Below are positions 14,503 to 25,410 of a stretch of 64,000 bases of DNA, one piece after another. The position numbers and the translations under genes are program-made. The DNA is from Morchella semilibera (lineage: Eukaryota; Ascomycota; Pezizomycetes; Pezizales; Morchellaceae), in assembly GCA_009192285.1 (NCBI GenBank), contig CM018606.1:796081-860080 (forward strand), read 5' to 3'. The notes under the pieces are model-generated. The model did no database searches. It was not told the DNA's origin and worked only from the letters and a program-made list of their open reading frames with translations. Each line of letters begins with the position of its first letter. Position 1 is the first letter of the stretch.

Positions 14503-16089
14503 AGATTGGCTTTTTCTACAAATAACTTTTTTTTTTTCGTCGGAGAGGAATGTTTGTACAGAAGTTTCCGGAAAAGTGTATTTTTTTTTCTTTTGTTTTA
14601 TGTAATTCCTTCTGTGTTCTTTTTGTCCGGGAAATGGTGTTTTACAGATTCTGAGGCTTTCCTTGTTTCTCTTCTTTCTATGCTGTATGCAAAGGTTTGG
14701 GTGGCTTTGTTTTAGTCCTGTTTTATTCTCTTCTAGTGGTGAGATGGCCTAAGCAGATAGCGACAGGTACCTGGGGTCGAAGTGCAGATCGGTCCTCTTT
14801 GTTACTTAGTTGTTGATTTCTGAATTGATGATATTACAGAAGTAGAAACTCATGTCCATTTATTGGTATAATTTCCGATCGCAAGTACATACTCTGCACA
14901 AAACGCAGCTACATGTACTCTACGTTGAGCAGGAGTGGGCAGGCGCATAGTGTGCTTACCTAGAGCAGAGTAGAATACAGTACATGCGTACATACAGTGG
15001 CTTTCCAACCCACGAAGCCACATGACCCCCCCAAAACACGCAGGCATGCGGGAAGAGGCCGCCTCCTAGACACACATGCAGGCAACGATGTGTAAGGAGA
15101 CCGTTTAGGTGCATCGATACGGTCGTTACGGGATTCACGCGAGATATTGCGTCGATTGCATGACGCAACACGCAACGCACGGAAAGCGCCAGGGGTTCTA
15201 TTTTCACCCAATGTTGGGTACAAGCAATCTGATTTTCCCTAGACATTGGTTGACTGACATACAAGGTCAAGCAAGTTGAGAAGAGGGGGAGGGGGGAGGG
15301 GGGGAGGGGGAGAGGGGAGGATACTTGGAGGCACAGAAGAGGATTCTCACAGGGTGATCCATGGTCGTTCCTGGGGTACAGGCACAAAATGTCAAAGGAG
15401 GTTGTGGCGGCTGCATACACGTCCCACTCCGATACTTTTTCGCCGCTGGACAAAAGATAGGTTGTGGAGTAATTGGACCTCATCCCGAGGTCATTCTGCG
15501 GAGCAAAGTTGCTCAAGGGAGGGGATTCCGGAGAATACAGAGGAACCATATACTATCACCAGTATGATGGAGTAGATAGCACTTTATTCTAGGTAGAGCA
15601 ACTACATACCAGCACTTCTCTACTTGCCATTGTCTCTGTGACAAAAGCAAGGACAACGTTACTCTACTCTCTGGCAAGTAAGTGAGACTCCCGGTTGTAG
15701 ATCACTTGTCATCTATCAGTAGGGCCATCCGGTGTGGGTCTTACCAGTATGCTTATGTACATACTTAGGTACCCCTACCTACTCTAGGTATTTACCTCTC
15801 TTGTCTTGACCCTTGATTATTATTTTTTTTTATTATTTTTTTTTCCTTCTTCTCTCTCTATTTTTTGCCTTCAACTCCTAAGTGTGCCAGACTACAAGAA
15901 GTTAATGGCTAACAACAGAAGCTGGACTATCATTATTCGATAAAACGACTTTCGCATTTCTCTCCCAACCCCCGTCGATAGTTTCTCTCACCCATCTATA
16001 CGTTTCTCACCACCTTCGTTGACGTCTGAGGTGGCCAACCAGGTTCTCAACCACTGAAACACAAAGGCCCTTGGGTGTGAGGAAACGAA
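14503..16089. other. Intergenic: HECT ligase 3' region and PRS promoter
   Basis: No gene is supported. It holds T-rich 3' sequence to about 14715, a G-rich run at 15281-15320 on the plus strand, and a long T/CT-rich tract at 15825-15870 that is probably the core promoter and leader of the downstream PRS gene. A minus-strand open frame at 14956-15549 was rejected. Confidence 0.55.
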
Positions 16090-17689
16090 ATGTCGGTCAA
16101 TTCAATAAAACTGCTGTCGGGGAACAGCCACCCTGAGCTCGCAAAAAAGGTTGCAGACAGGTACGTTAAATAATCTCATTGCTGTGTCATAAGCGGTGGA
16201 GAAAAGCTCCTCCACCCCTTGGTGGTGGAACAAAAAAAAAAAAGAACAACGACGACGACAAGATTGGACGAAATTGTCTAACCCAGCTGGGCTGGTAACC
16301 AAACAATTTTCTCGAGTGTGACCACTCGCTGACTTTCTGGCTTCCGTGTAAACCCCTAAGGCTCGGGATAGAACTCACAAAGATCCTCGTACTCCAGTAT
16401 TCAAACCAGGAGACATCCGTGACAATCGGCGAGTCGGTGCGCGACGAGGATGTGTTCATCCTGCAGTCGACGGCACCGGGCGACATCAATGACGGACTCA
16501 TGGAACTGCTCATCATGATCAACGCGTGCAAGACGGCCAGCGCCCGGCGCATCACGGCTGTCATACCGAACTTCCCGTATGCACGGCAGGACAAGAAGGA
16601 TAAGTCGCGGGCGCCAATTTCAGCGAAGTTGATTGCGAATATGTTGCAGACGGCCGGGTGTAATCATGTCATCACGATGGACTTGCATGCTAGCCAGATC
16701 CAGGGCTTTTTTAATGTGCCGGTTGATAAGTGAGCCTCCTCATCCCCTCCTCTTCCTGCTCCGAATGCCATGTTCTAGAATTTTTTGGGATGCAGGGGAA
16801 CCCGCTGTTTGGCGGTGGTGGGGCTGCGGGCTGTCAGATAAGATAAGACGGCGGTGTGAGAAAGCTTGGTATTTTGGTGATAAGTGGGGAACACATAGTG
16901 CGGCTGCTACTAAAGATTGCGCAAACGCAAAATGGGTGCCTGTCGGGTCACCGGCATGCGCTGTGAATGGCTGTGTTTTTGTGGGCGTACAGTTGCTGAC
17001 AGTCGGAAACAGCCTGTACGCTGAGCCTTCAATGCTCAGGCACATCTACGAGAACTTCGACTACAAGAATGCAGTTATCGTCTCCCCCGACGCCGGCGGT
17101 GCCAAACGGTTCGACTCCCTCCCTTCCTAAAAATATACTCCTCCCACTCCCGCTCCCACTCCCAAAGCTAACACTCATTTCACAGTGCCACTGCTATCGC
17201 CGATCGCCTAGACCTCCCCTTCGCGCTTATCCACAAGGAACGATCGCGCCCGAATGAAGTCAGCAGGATGGTTCTCGTCGGCGATGTCGCAGACCGCATT
17301 GCGATCCTTGTGGACGACATGGCCGACACCTGTGGGACCCTTGTCAAGGCCGCACAAACGCTCAAGGCCAACGGCGCCAAAGAGGTGGTCGCAATTGTCA
17401 CCCATGGCATCCTCTCAGGAAATGCCATCGAGTCTATCAACAAGAGCGAACTGACCAAGGTGGTGGTCACAAATACTGTCCCACACGCGGAGAAGAAGAG
17501 GAGGTGTCCGAGGCTTGAGACTATAGACATTGCGCCGACGGTAAGTACATAGTAGCACCGGGTCCGCCTTTGCCCTTCTGATGCGCGGAAACTGATGGAA
17601 TACTTCGATATACATAGCTTGCGGAGGCTTGCAGGAGAACACACAATGGCGAGAGTGTCTCCTTCCTCTTCAGCCATGCTCCTAGCTGA
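16090..17689 (+). CDS. Ribose-phosphate pyrophosphokinase (PRPP synthetase), Prs2/Prs4-like
   Basis: Makes PRPP from ribose-5-phosphate and ATP, feeding purine, pyrimidine, His, Trp and NAD synthesis in the cytosol. Exons 16090-16160, 16361-16729, 17013-17108, 17186-17540, 17618-17689 give 320 aa, the usual length for the family. The start [18 protein letters not shown] matches the N-terminal catalytic domain. The ATP/ribose loop [17 protein letters not shown], the segment [12 protein letters not shown], the flexible loop [12 protein letters not shown] and the PRPP loop [12 protein letters not shown] (about 219-230) are all intact. There is no non-homologous insertion of the Prs1/Prs5 kind, so it belongs with Prs2/3/4-type subunits. 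Intron 2 is long (283 nt). Intron 3 uses an odd donor, GTTCGA at 17109, the only one that keeps the conserved [13 protein letters not shown]. In yeast, PRS subunits work as hetero-oligomers; whether that holds here is unknown. Confidence 0.96.
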
Positions 17690-18470
17690 GCTACCTCCAG
17701 TTACGTAAAAATGTGTTCTTCCTTTTGTTAATTTTCCTTTTTGGGTTATTACCGGTTTTCCTTTTTTTGGGGGAAAAAAAAATTATATATATATATACAG
17801 TATCCCAGTCCTGCCAGTTGATGGTTGGAGCTGGGACTGTCCTGGGTGGGTACGCTGATTTGTTAAATATTGCATGTATAAGTTTCTAAGCCCTAGTGCA
17901 TTGTCATGGGTAAATCATGTACTTCTACTTTCTCTTTGCACCAAAGTAGGTACAAAAACAAACAAAAAAATATAGACTTTTTCATGGGGATATCAATACT
18001 CACACGGGACAAGACGTAGGGAGTATCAGCAAATTACATGTTGGGGACGAAATGGGATACCCCCATGAAGTACCTTCGTTCCGCAAGGGCCGAGATCCCG
18101 TATTCCCACAAAGAAAAGAAAGAGGGAAAAAAAGAAAAAAAGCGCATCTACATACATGCATGTACTTCTACATACTACTCTACATATGTAGCCGTAGAAG
18201 CTCAGTGGAGTGGCAAGACGACCAGACATCCTCTCAGAAGTTGGCCATTACAAACACCCTGAATATGCACCGTATTCTGGAAACCTGCATGTTCAGGCAA
18301 AATCGGGCTTTTTTCGTTGACCAATCACCCACGTGAGGGATATAATACAGCAACTAAAAGACGACTACCCGCCAAGGCCCCGTTGAGATCATACGACAGC
18401 ACTCGCACACTTGGGCATATCCGGGGATAAGCGCAACCACTCACTCTGCATACCCAGATTTCTCTACAGG

Positions 18471-18518
18471 TGATCTGACATGGTGTTTGTTTTGTGATCT
18501 GACATGGTGTTTGTTTTG
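18471..18518. repeat. Perfect tandem duplication, 2 x 24 bp
   Basis: The 24-bp unit beginning TGATCTGACATGG occupies 18471-18494 and is repeated exactly at 18495-18518 with no spacer. It is non-coding and looks like a recent slippage or duplication event. Confidence 0.9.
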
Positions 18519-18962
18519 TAGGTGCTTGCGCCACTTCATTTCTGTTACCAGGGAAAGTATTTATTGGGGCGAGTTTATGCGGGGGTGGGGTGGTGGGGTG
18601 GTGGGGAGGGCATTATGCGGGGAAGGGTAATTGGGGAGGTCACGTTTTGTGGTGAGCAGTGGTTCTTTCCTTTTCCTTTTTCTTTTTTTTTTTACGGTTG
18701 GGAATCATTTTTCGGATTATTATTCATAGCTAGGCAACTACGAGCACCTATAAGCTCTAGAGCTAATCTGTGTTACTTGCTATCGGGAGAGTCATTCCCG
18801 GAGAGATAAACATGATGCTCGTACCCCAAGGCATAGTGTGGTAATTTATTCTATTACTATCCTGTAATTCTGTAGCAAATAATAAGTAACTTTCTCCATA
18901 GGGTTGATGAAGGGAATGGTGTAATGAAGAGGGGATTCTCAAAAATATCAGATAACAGTAAG

Positions 18963-19490
18963 GTTTCTCAACACAAAGGATTCAGAACAGGTCTGTGTGT
19001 GAATATTGTTTTCATCATTATGGGAGTCCCCTTGGGGAGAGAGGGTGGAGGAAGGTGCAAATAATAAAAAGAGAGAAAGCTTACCTGAGTTTAAAATCCT
19101 AATTATTCTATATAGTTTATGGTTATCTCTGATGGTTAGCCTGAAGTGATAGTGATTATTAAAAACATTTTATTCTAGTTCGAGTAGAAGATGAAATCTA
19201 TTGAGGTGCCGCCTGCGACAGTTATTTGTCCCAAATCAAGGAAAACAGAGTTTAGTTGATCCGTAGAGTAAAGAAATAAAAAATAGTCGGTAGAGCATAA
19301 AACTGGAAAAAGGGTCCGCTAGAAAAACAACTTGAAGTTAGTTAGCAATTTGCGTTCAAACTTCGGCCCTGATTGAGGATTATGATTAAAATGGAGGTAA
19401 GAGATTTAGGTCAGACAGCAGTTGGTACAATAGTGTTTCTCAACACAGAAATTCAGATCAGGTCTGTGTGAATATTGTTCTTCATCATGA
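18963..19490 (+). repeat. Dispersed direct repeat pair, about 60 bp each
   Basis: Copy 1 at about 18963-19024 and copy 2 at about 19433-19490 share TTTCTCAACACA, then TTCAGA, CAGGTCTGTGTG and GAATATTGTT followed by TTCATCAT. They lie in the same orientation about 470 bp apart and differ by small substitutions and indels. No open frame lies between them. They could be the ends of a decayed short element or an old local duplication. Confidence 0.6.
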
Positions 19491-19568
19491 AAAATCTCTT
19501 CCCTAGAAAAAGGAGGGGGTGTTGAAAAACTAAAAAAAAACTGTACATACTATTTTTGAGAACTGCGG

Positions 19569-20476
19569 CTACTTTGCAACGAAAAATTCGTTGATCTGTC
19601 TTTGCTTATCATCGGCCTTTGCACTCCCCACACCGCCGCCGGTCCTCTCAAGGCCCTGCAGATGTGTCTTTATATTCATGCCTTCGATGAGGCACATGCA
19701 GCCTTTCAGCCCTTCTTCCATTTCACCGGGAAGGATGTCAAGGAGTATGTATCCGGTGTTGCTCCAGTGCGGCTTTCTCCCAGAACATTCGGCTACGGCT
19801 GCAACATTAGATCTGCGGAAGCGGGTCACTATACGCATCCAGAGCATTCCAAGGAATATCCCGTGCGATGCCACCGCGATTGCATGGTCCTTTGTGTTCA
19901 CGGCGCCCTCATTGAAGTGCACTTCCATCAACGCAGGTAACAGATAGTCGTCGATAAAGCGGTCTGCACGGGCAGCCATAGATTCATTGCTTTCTCGGCT
20001 CTGATAATCCGGGCCTCGAACTACCTGGGGGGTAGGACCATGGGAGTGGGAAGACCTGTAAGAAGTTCCTTCCCTACTCCCAAAATCTACTTCTCGCAAT
20101 TCAAACAGTTGCGTTACAGTAGTCGCTGAAGGGGAAGGGACATCAGCTCCGTTGTTCCGCACAAGCTGGGCATCTAGTATAGCCTGTCCAGTCTTGCGCG
20201 CTCGCTGCAGATCCGACGAGAATATGTGCGTGAAGGTGAGCCCAATTCCCCCAGAAGACTTGGGAGTTGTCAGATGTTCCCCTAGACGGAGAGTCTGAAG
20301 GACACCGTGGTTTGTTAGATGAGAATCGGTTACGCCTGCGCTGTTCCAAGGGGCTTGTCATTAACGTTTTCCAGAGTTTTTCTAATAAGGACGGAAAGAG
20401 TCATTAGAGTCGAGACTTACTACTTATGAGCTACATTATCGACGGTTTCGCCATGACGAATAAGGAGGAGTTTCAT
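19569..20476 (-). CDS. Histidine phosphatase superfamily protein (phosphoglycerate mutase-like)
   Basis: Cytosolic-type phosphatase/mutase with a phospho-His intermediate; the substrate cannot be told from sequence. Two exons, 20476-20421 and 20340-19569, joined across an 80-nt intron with a GTAAGT donor, give 275 aa. The N-terminus MKLLLIRHGETVDNVAHKYA carries the RHG catalytic motif (H8). It is followed by the typical stretch LTNHGVLQTLRLGEHL. A conserved Arg lies in SSDLQRARKTGQAIL, the acid residue in LREVDFGSREG and the second catalytic His in VASHGIFLG. No signal peptide is seen. Fungal genomes carry several such paralogues with unknown substrates, so a glycolytic role should not be assumed: the length and motifs are unlike cofactor-dependent glycolytic mutase. 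It faces the PRS gene tail to tail. Confidence 0.93.
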
Positions 20477-21634
20477 GACTTCTAGTCACAACCTGAAGGA
20501 AGGAACCAAACTGAAAGAGAGGGAAAAAAAAAAGAAAAGAAAAGAAAGAAAGAAAGAAAAAGGTGGTGAAAAGTGAAGAGCGAAAAGCGGGACAGAAGGG
20601 GAACAAGGGAGGGGAATAAGTTTGTGCCCTGGACCCTGAAAGAACTTGTTATTTTGGTATTGACTAAGCGAGTGAACCCTGAATACTTGAGCACGCCCCA
20701 ATTATAAGCCTTTTCAACCTTTTTGGAAATATAAGTGTTATAACAAACCCATTTATAATAATTAGGCAATAATATAATATCACCCTATATCAAACCAAAC
20801 CCCACGAAGTAGTCCGAGGACCCTATTATACGACTAGGTAGTTGAATCTTTGTAAAGTAAATGTATGTATATACGACGAATTTAACCATCCTATGTACTT
20901 CGACTGTCGGTCCTTAGCCACGTTGCCTTTCTGTTGTATCTACAGGTTGTACTTACATCTTACTTGTATCCTCTAGCTCTAACCTCAAGTAAGGGGTCGT
21001 GAGCGCTTTATTAGAGCTCCATAGGCCAATAATGACTGCATGAATATCCCTTCGGCTGGAAAAATGCTGCCCACCTAGATCTGGTGGTGCTTTGTCATCA
21101 ATTACTTAAATTAATTGAGACTATGGCGCGAGAAGGCATAGGGGGTGGGTGTGTAAACCTCAGAGGAATTTTTTTTGTATGGGAATTAGACCGTTAGGCT
21201 AGGCACTAGTACAATTATGGGAGTAGATCTCCCAATTTCTATATAGACTGATTGGCTGCAAACGCTGAAGTTTACACACCTACCCTCCATAGCTTCTCGA
21301 GCCATACATGGAAAGAACTGATTAGATGGATCTGATAAAATTCGACGCCTGTTTCGTCTGTAACAACCTAAAACCAGGGGATATGTTTTGGTAGGACCAC
21401 TGAGGTAGCTCGTGCACCAATCTCAGCCTTGCCTACACATCTATAGTACCACGTTAGTGAACTCAGTGTGATATTTGCTGGCAGATGGTACCTGCATGTT
21501 TCGCTTGATACATCTCCTCGTGTCAGCTCCGGAAGAGTGTAGAAGGGCCGTTTTCCATAGGTAAACATACATGTACTTAATATGCTCTTATGCTCTTTGA
21601 TCATCAAAAAATATCTATAATTCAACATTTCGCC
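20477..21634. other. Divergent intergenic region
   Basis: Shared upstream space between the minus-strand histidine phosphatase and the plus-strand secreted protein. It includes a purine-rich plus-strand tract at 20515-20560 (CT-rich on the coding strand of the phosphatase gene) and a TACATGTA palindrome at 21568. No gene was found. Confidence 0.5.
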
Positions 21635-22687
21635 ATGACTTCAAGACTGATCGCATTCTTCTTATTACTTGCGGTTGCTTTAGGCGTATTGGCGCAAGAT
21701 ACATGTATTGTCTGTCCTCAGGGTTCATCTCTTCAGACGGATGCAACAGTATTCACAATCTCTGCTCCCCCGAAATCACTGGAGTCAACGTTGGGTGACT
21801 TCTATTCGGATAGCTGTAAGTTCTCGTGCACAATGATATTTTCCCACCTTCCATGGATAGCTCCATGTCCTCTAACACCCTTATTAGTAGGGCGGCTTCT
21901 CCTCCAAACGCCCATAACCTTCACTCCCACCCTTCTCTCCAGAACCCTCCACCTCGCCCCCAACTCACTCGATATCACCGAAACTCTCGTGTCCTCAAAT
22001 CCATTGCTACTTCAATGGGAGTTGTCTTCAGGTCCATTCGTGCTTCCTTCGAATGGTGGAAATGTAAAGGTGCTCTCATACAACCAATCCATTTCCATCC
22101 TTCCAGTGTGTTTCAGTGATTCCTATACGACTGTAACATGGAGTACCCATGCCTGTATCTCCCCACCATCAGGGCGACAAGAGGAAGGGGAAGAGCCAAT
22201 AAACTGGTTTAAGCTTCAACACCGCAGGGCTGCCAGTAATATGTTTGATACTGTCTCCCGTGGTTGGTTCGGCCCTGCTTCAACCGATAACGAGGGTACT
22301 GCATGCCCCGCCGACATCAGGGATCCAGAGGTTCCTTCAACTAGTGATTCCCATCAGGTTTTAAAGGAGCGGGCAGCGGCACCTACGCCCGCTGCTACTG
22401 CCACAGCGGGGGTATCGAGTTCAATATCAGTACCGCCCGAGGCTGGTCACCCAGTACCGACGACTACTTACTCGACATCCTACCCAATACTTCCATTGCC
22501 CGTGACGGTATCGATGCCTTCCGCGAACGCTACATGGAGTACGGTTGGAGTGAAGGATATGAAGATATCGGCGTCTACAAGTACTATATCAATGGCAACC
22601 TATATCCCAGGAAATGGAGTAACAGGGAGATGTGGTATAGAATTCATGGTTGTTATGGCAGCCATCGGAGGATGGCTACTTGTATAA
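21635..22687 (+). CDS. Hypothetical secreted, probably GPI-anchored protein
   Basis: Not a family I recognise. The ATG at 21635 is chosen because it starts a clear signal peptide: a hydrophobic core (about residues 4-18) and likely cleavage after GVLA, before QDTC. A 72-nt intron, 21816-21887 (GTAAGT donor, CTAAC branch, TAG acceptor), divides it; the unspliced frame is also open because the intron length is a multiple of three, so retention would add 24 residues. Spliced length is about 326 aa. The N-terminal part contains a CxxC (CIVC) and many Ser/Thr. A Ser/Thr/Pro-rich stretch near 240-300 suggests O-glycosylation, and the tail ending in a hydrophobic segment (EFMVVMAAIGGWLLV) after a small-residue region looks like a GPI-attachment signal. 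Likely a cell-wall or plasma-membrane surface protein; this is inference from architecture only. Confidence 0.75.
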   Translation: MTSRLIAFFLLLAVALGVLAQDTCIVCPQGSSLQTDATVFTISAPPKSLESTLGDFYSDSCKFSCTMIFSHLPWIAPCPLTPLLVGRLLLQTPITFTPTLLSRTLHLAPNSLDITETLVSSNPLLLQWELSSGPFVLPSNGGNVKVLSYNQSISILPVCFSDSYTTVTWSTHACISPPSGRQEEGEEPINWFKLQHRRAASNMFDTVSRGWFGPASTDNEGTACPADIRDPEVPSTSDSHQVLKERAAAPTPAATATAGVSSSISVPPEAGHPVPTTTYSTSYPILPLPVTVSMPSANATWSTVGVKDMKISASTSTISMATYIPGNGVTGRCGIEFMVVMAAIGGWLLV

Positions 22688-25410
22688 AGTGAAGGATAGG
22701 CTATGTATGACGACCTTACGGATCATGAGATTTCTTTGGTAAATATTTAGAATAGAACGCAATAATAATTTATGGAAGACTTTGAGAAGATGTCTCGTGC
22801 TCACTTCCCCCTTCATGCAGTGGCGTGATTGCTAACCTTGTTTTAGGATTCTGCAACGATGTCTATCGGCACATGTCATTCATTTCTCTGGGGTTTGTAA
22901 ATGATCTCCGATACGTATCAAAAGAAACAAATCTCTTGTGGGTTGAGATTTTTTCTGCCCGATTTGGATTGCAACCAATTTTCCGGCCCAATTCAGAACC
23001 CTTGGATCTGTACCCCCACACTGTGATGTTTTTTTAGATCAAGGTAATGTGACGCGATTACTCAATCGACACAACAGACATTTGTGCCTCATGGAAAATC
23101 ACTCGTACGTGTTTCGCTCCATGCTGAAAGCCCTTGTTTGACCTATGACTGATATCCTTTTGGTTTGACGTACAGTGTACAGCCTGAAAAAACTCAGGCC
23201 TTTACAGCAGCTTATGCTAAAACTCAAACCTAAGGCCCGGTTTTGGAATGTACTGCGTTTCGTACTCTTGGTAAACCACTAAGTTAATTCTTGAGAGCCG
23301 TATTTGCTTTTTAGGGCATCATGGGATGGGAAATTCCGTGACACCAAGGGTCTTTTTTTCTCTTTTGACACAGATATTGATATATATCTATTGATGCCTT
23401 TGGTTTGGCTCTTGTTTAACAGATGCTGGCCATGTTTCGGAGCTCCTTCTCTCCAACAAGGTTCGCTTTCTTGTTGAACGATAACAGTTGGGAAAATAAC
23501 CACCATCGTATCGTTAATATTAAGACTCGGTCTTCTTCGACATTTCAACTCCTGAGATATATGATTAGGGCCTCCCTTGATTCGTTACGTCGTTTCGTTT
23601 GTTGTCCCGACTATCAGTCGTTTACTCATAAGTACATGTAGCTATCCCCGTCGTACTTGTGTATGAGAAATCGATCAACGCTGTGCTGGCCTTAAGGCGG
23701 CTTATCTTGCGCGCATACTGCACGTAGGCAGGATCTGCTGCGAGGCACATTTCCTGAAGTTTGGAGCTCTATCGTTATCTATGGAATCACGTGAATAGAG
23801 GGGCAACAACCTGTTGGCTTCCAGAATGGAGGCACGCGTCCGATAGATTTGGCCCGTTTGCGTAAGAGGCTCAAAAGTTAGGTTCCTAAACCCCAAAGTG
23901 AAAAAGAAAGATACGGGACCTAGAGACGTAGAGCGGGACGGCATGGGAGATAATCCTCTAGCTGTCTGTTGACGTCGGCCCTTCCGTCTTCACCTCTCCC
24001 TCTTTACCCCCACGACTTGTTTATCACCCATCAATCAATCTCTTTCTCCCTTTCATCCCCATCGTTCTCCGCTCTTCGGCCATCCGTCAGACCTTCGCCG
24101 AACATTTCCCGTCCAGTTTTCATTTCATATCTTTCTGAATATTTCCCTTCGGCCTTTCGGTACCGACCAATAACTCTGTCCCACTCGCCGCTATTATCTA
24201 AAACCGCTGACCGTGAGGTTTTGTTAATTCAACTCAAGAACACATCCCCACCCCCCGCTCGAACCCCTCAACCATTGAAGAGCCCCCAAAATCAGACACA
24301 ACCGCAAGCAATAACGGAGATTTGCCACAATGCATACCTTCCCTCGCTCGGTGTATAGTATGTCCAATGTAAGCTCTTACTTTTCCTTTCTCTGAAGACG
24401 CTTGTTTTTATTTGTTTCTTTTTCATGTTCCTACAAGGTTATGAACTTCCAATCCTGCTCATGTGACGCATATTGCTGGTTCCTCATTTCTCCGCTGTAT
24501 GTGTCTTTCTTTTGTATCCCCGCAGCTCTAGCCAGCCAGGATGCTTCGAGATTTGCGGCCCAAGCTTCCCGAGATTCGGCGATTTCGGCAAACAGCTCTT
24601 GCCTTGCACACACACCCCCGTGCCCCTCCGGATGCATCTACCCCCCCCGGACTTTGGACCACGCGAGCATAGGGAAATCTCTTCATTGTCTCAAATGGAG
24701 AGAAGAAGGAAAAAAAAGTTCAGTAAAAAAAAAAAAAGGAAATCTGGCTGTATTGGCAGAGTCACCAAATTTACCAACTGTGTACCTTTATGCCGCCATT
24801 CCCGTTCCTGAACACTCTCCTCGATTCGAAAGAGCTTGACAGTCACACGGGAAGCCAATTAGCAGTGTGTGGTGATCAATCGTCCCTGCGTCAACAGCCC
24901 ACGCGGCGCGTCTTTTTGATAGAATGGGAGCTCTCACGATACCTCCTCCAACGCGGCCTACAAATGACCGTCTGACCAGTTCCTGCACATATCATACCAA
25001 CCAAATTCACTCTTCTCCGCAAGAAACCCAAACCGGGTTAGTTTATTAGAGGCGAGCCTTTGGTACCCACTCTTTTTCTGAAAAGTCAGTTTGGGCTGTT
25101 ACTACTGGTCACCCCACAACTCGAGCGATACCCCCCGTCAGTCGCGCCAAACTATCCCTACCTGCCTCTCCCACCACCCCACTCCCCTTTATCCGGCCGT
25201 TCCATAGCTCTTCTGGTAACCCAACTAAGACAACGGGAAGATCTGCCTGCGCAAAACCAACAGCCCTTCGAGCTACTTTTCATTAACCTACCTCCCCAAC
25301 TTTGACCCTTCCAGACTTCAATTTCTTCTGGAGCTTCACGATCTCACGATCTTTTTTTTTTTTTTTTCACATTCTCTTCATCTATCCAACAATTCCTTTT
25401 GAGCCTCAAG
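22688..25410. other. Long gene-free stretch and Fbp26 leader
   Basis: No coding gene is supported between 22688 and about 23960. From 23960 to 25410 the sequence is strongly C/T-rich on the plus strand, as in fungal promoters and leaders, and probably includes transcribed 5' untranslated sequence of the Fbp26-type gene (see the uORF/intron entry). Poly-T at about 25353 lies close to the start codon. Confidence 0.5.
24330..24525 (+). promoter_or_regulatory. Candidate upstream ORF and 5'-UTR intron of the Fbp26-type gene
   Basis: An ATG at 24330 opens a 21-codon frame ending at 24395. A donor GTAAGC at 24369 and a strong pyrimidine-tract acceptor ending CCCCGCAG at 24525 would remove 157 nt; after splicing the frame stops at once (14 codons). 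Either form would leave a short uORF about 1 kb before the main start. Whether the transcript begins this far upstream cannot be seen here. Confidence 0.35.

Larger units (their letters stand above)
17690..19568. other. Intergenic with degenerate repeats
   Basis: No gene is supported between the converging PRS and histidine-phosphatase genes. The stretch contains AT-rich 3' sequence, a perfect 24-bp tandem duplication (18471-18518), a G-rich run (18583-18612), and two copies of a roughly 60-bp direct repeat at about 18963 and 19433 inside AT-rich sequence, perhaps remnants of a mobile element. Confidence 0.55.

Noticed and set aside
14956-15549. Minus-strand open frame of 197 codons
   Set aside because: No domain, no fungal-like codon pattern, composition is Cys/His/Pro rich from repeat DNA, and it lies over the promoter region of the PRS gene.
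23969-24839. Possible coding exon(s) before the Fbp26-type gene
   Set aside because: Frames lack ATG starts or conserved residues, are Ser/Pro-rich from CT-rich DNA, and no splice option joins them in frame to the 25411 frame without stops.
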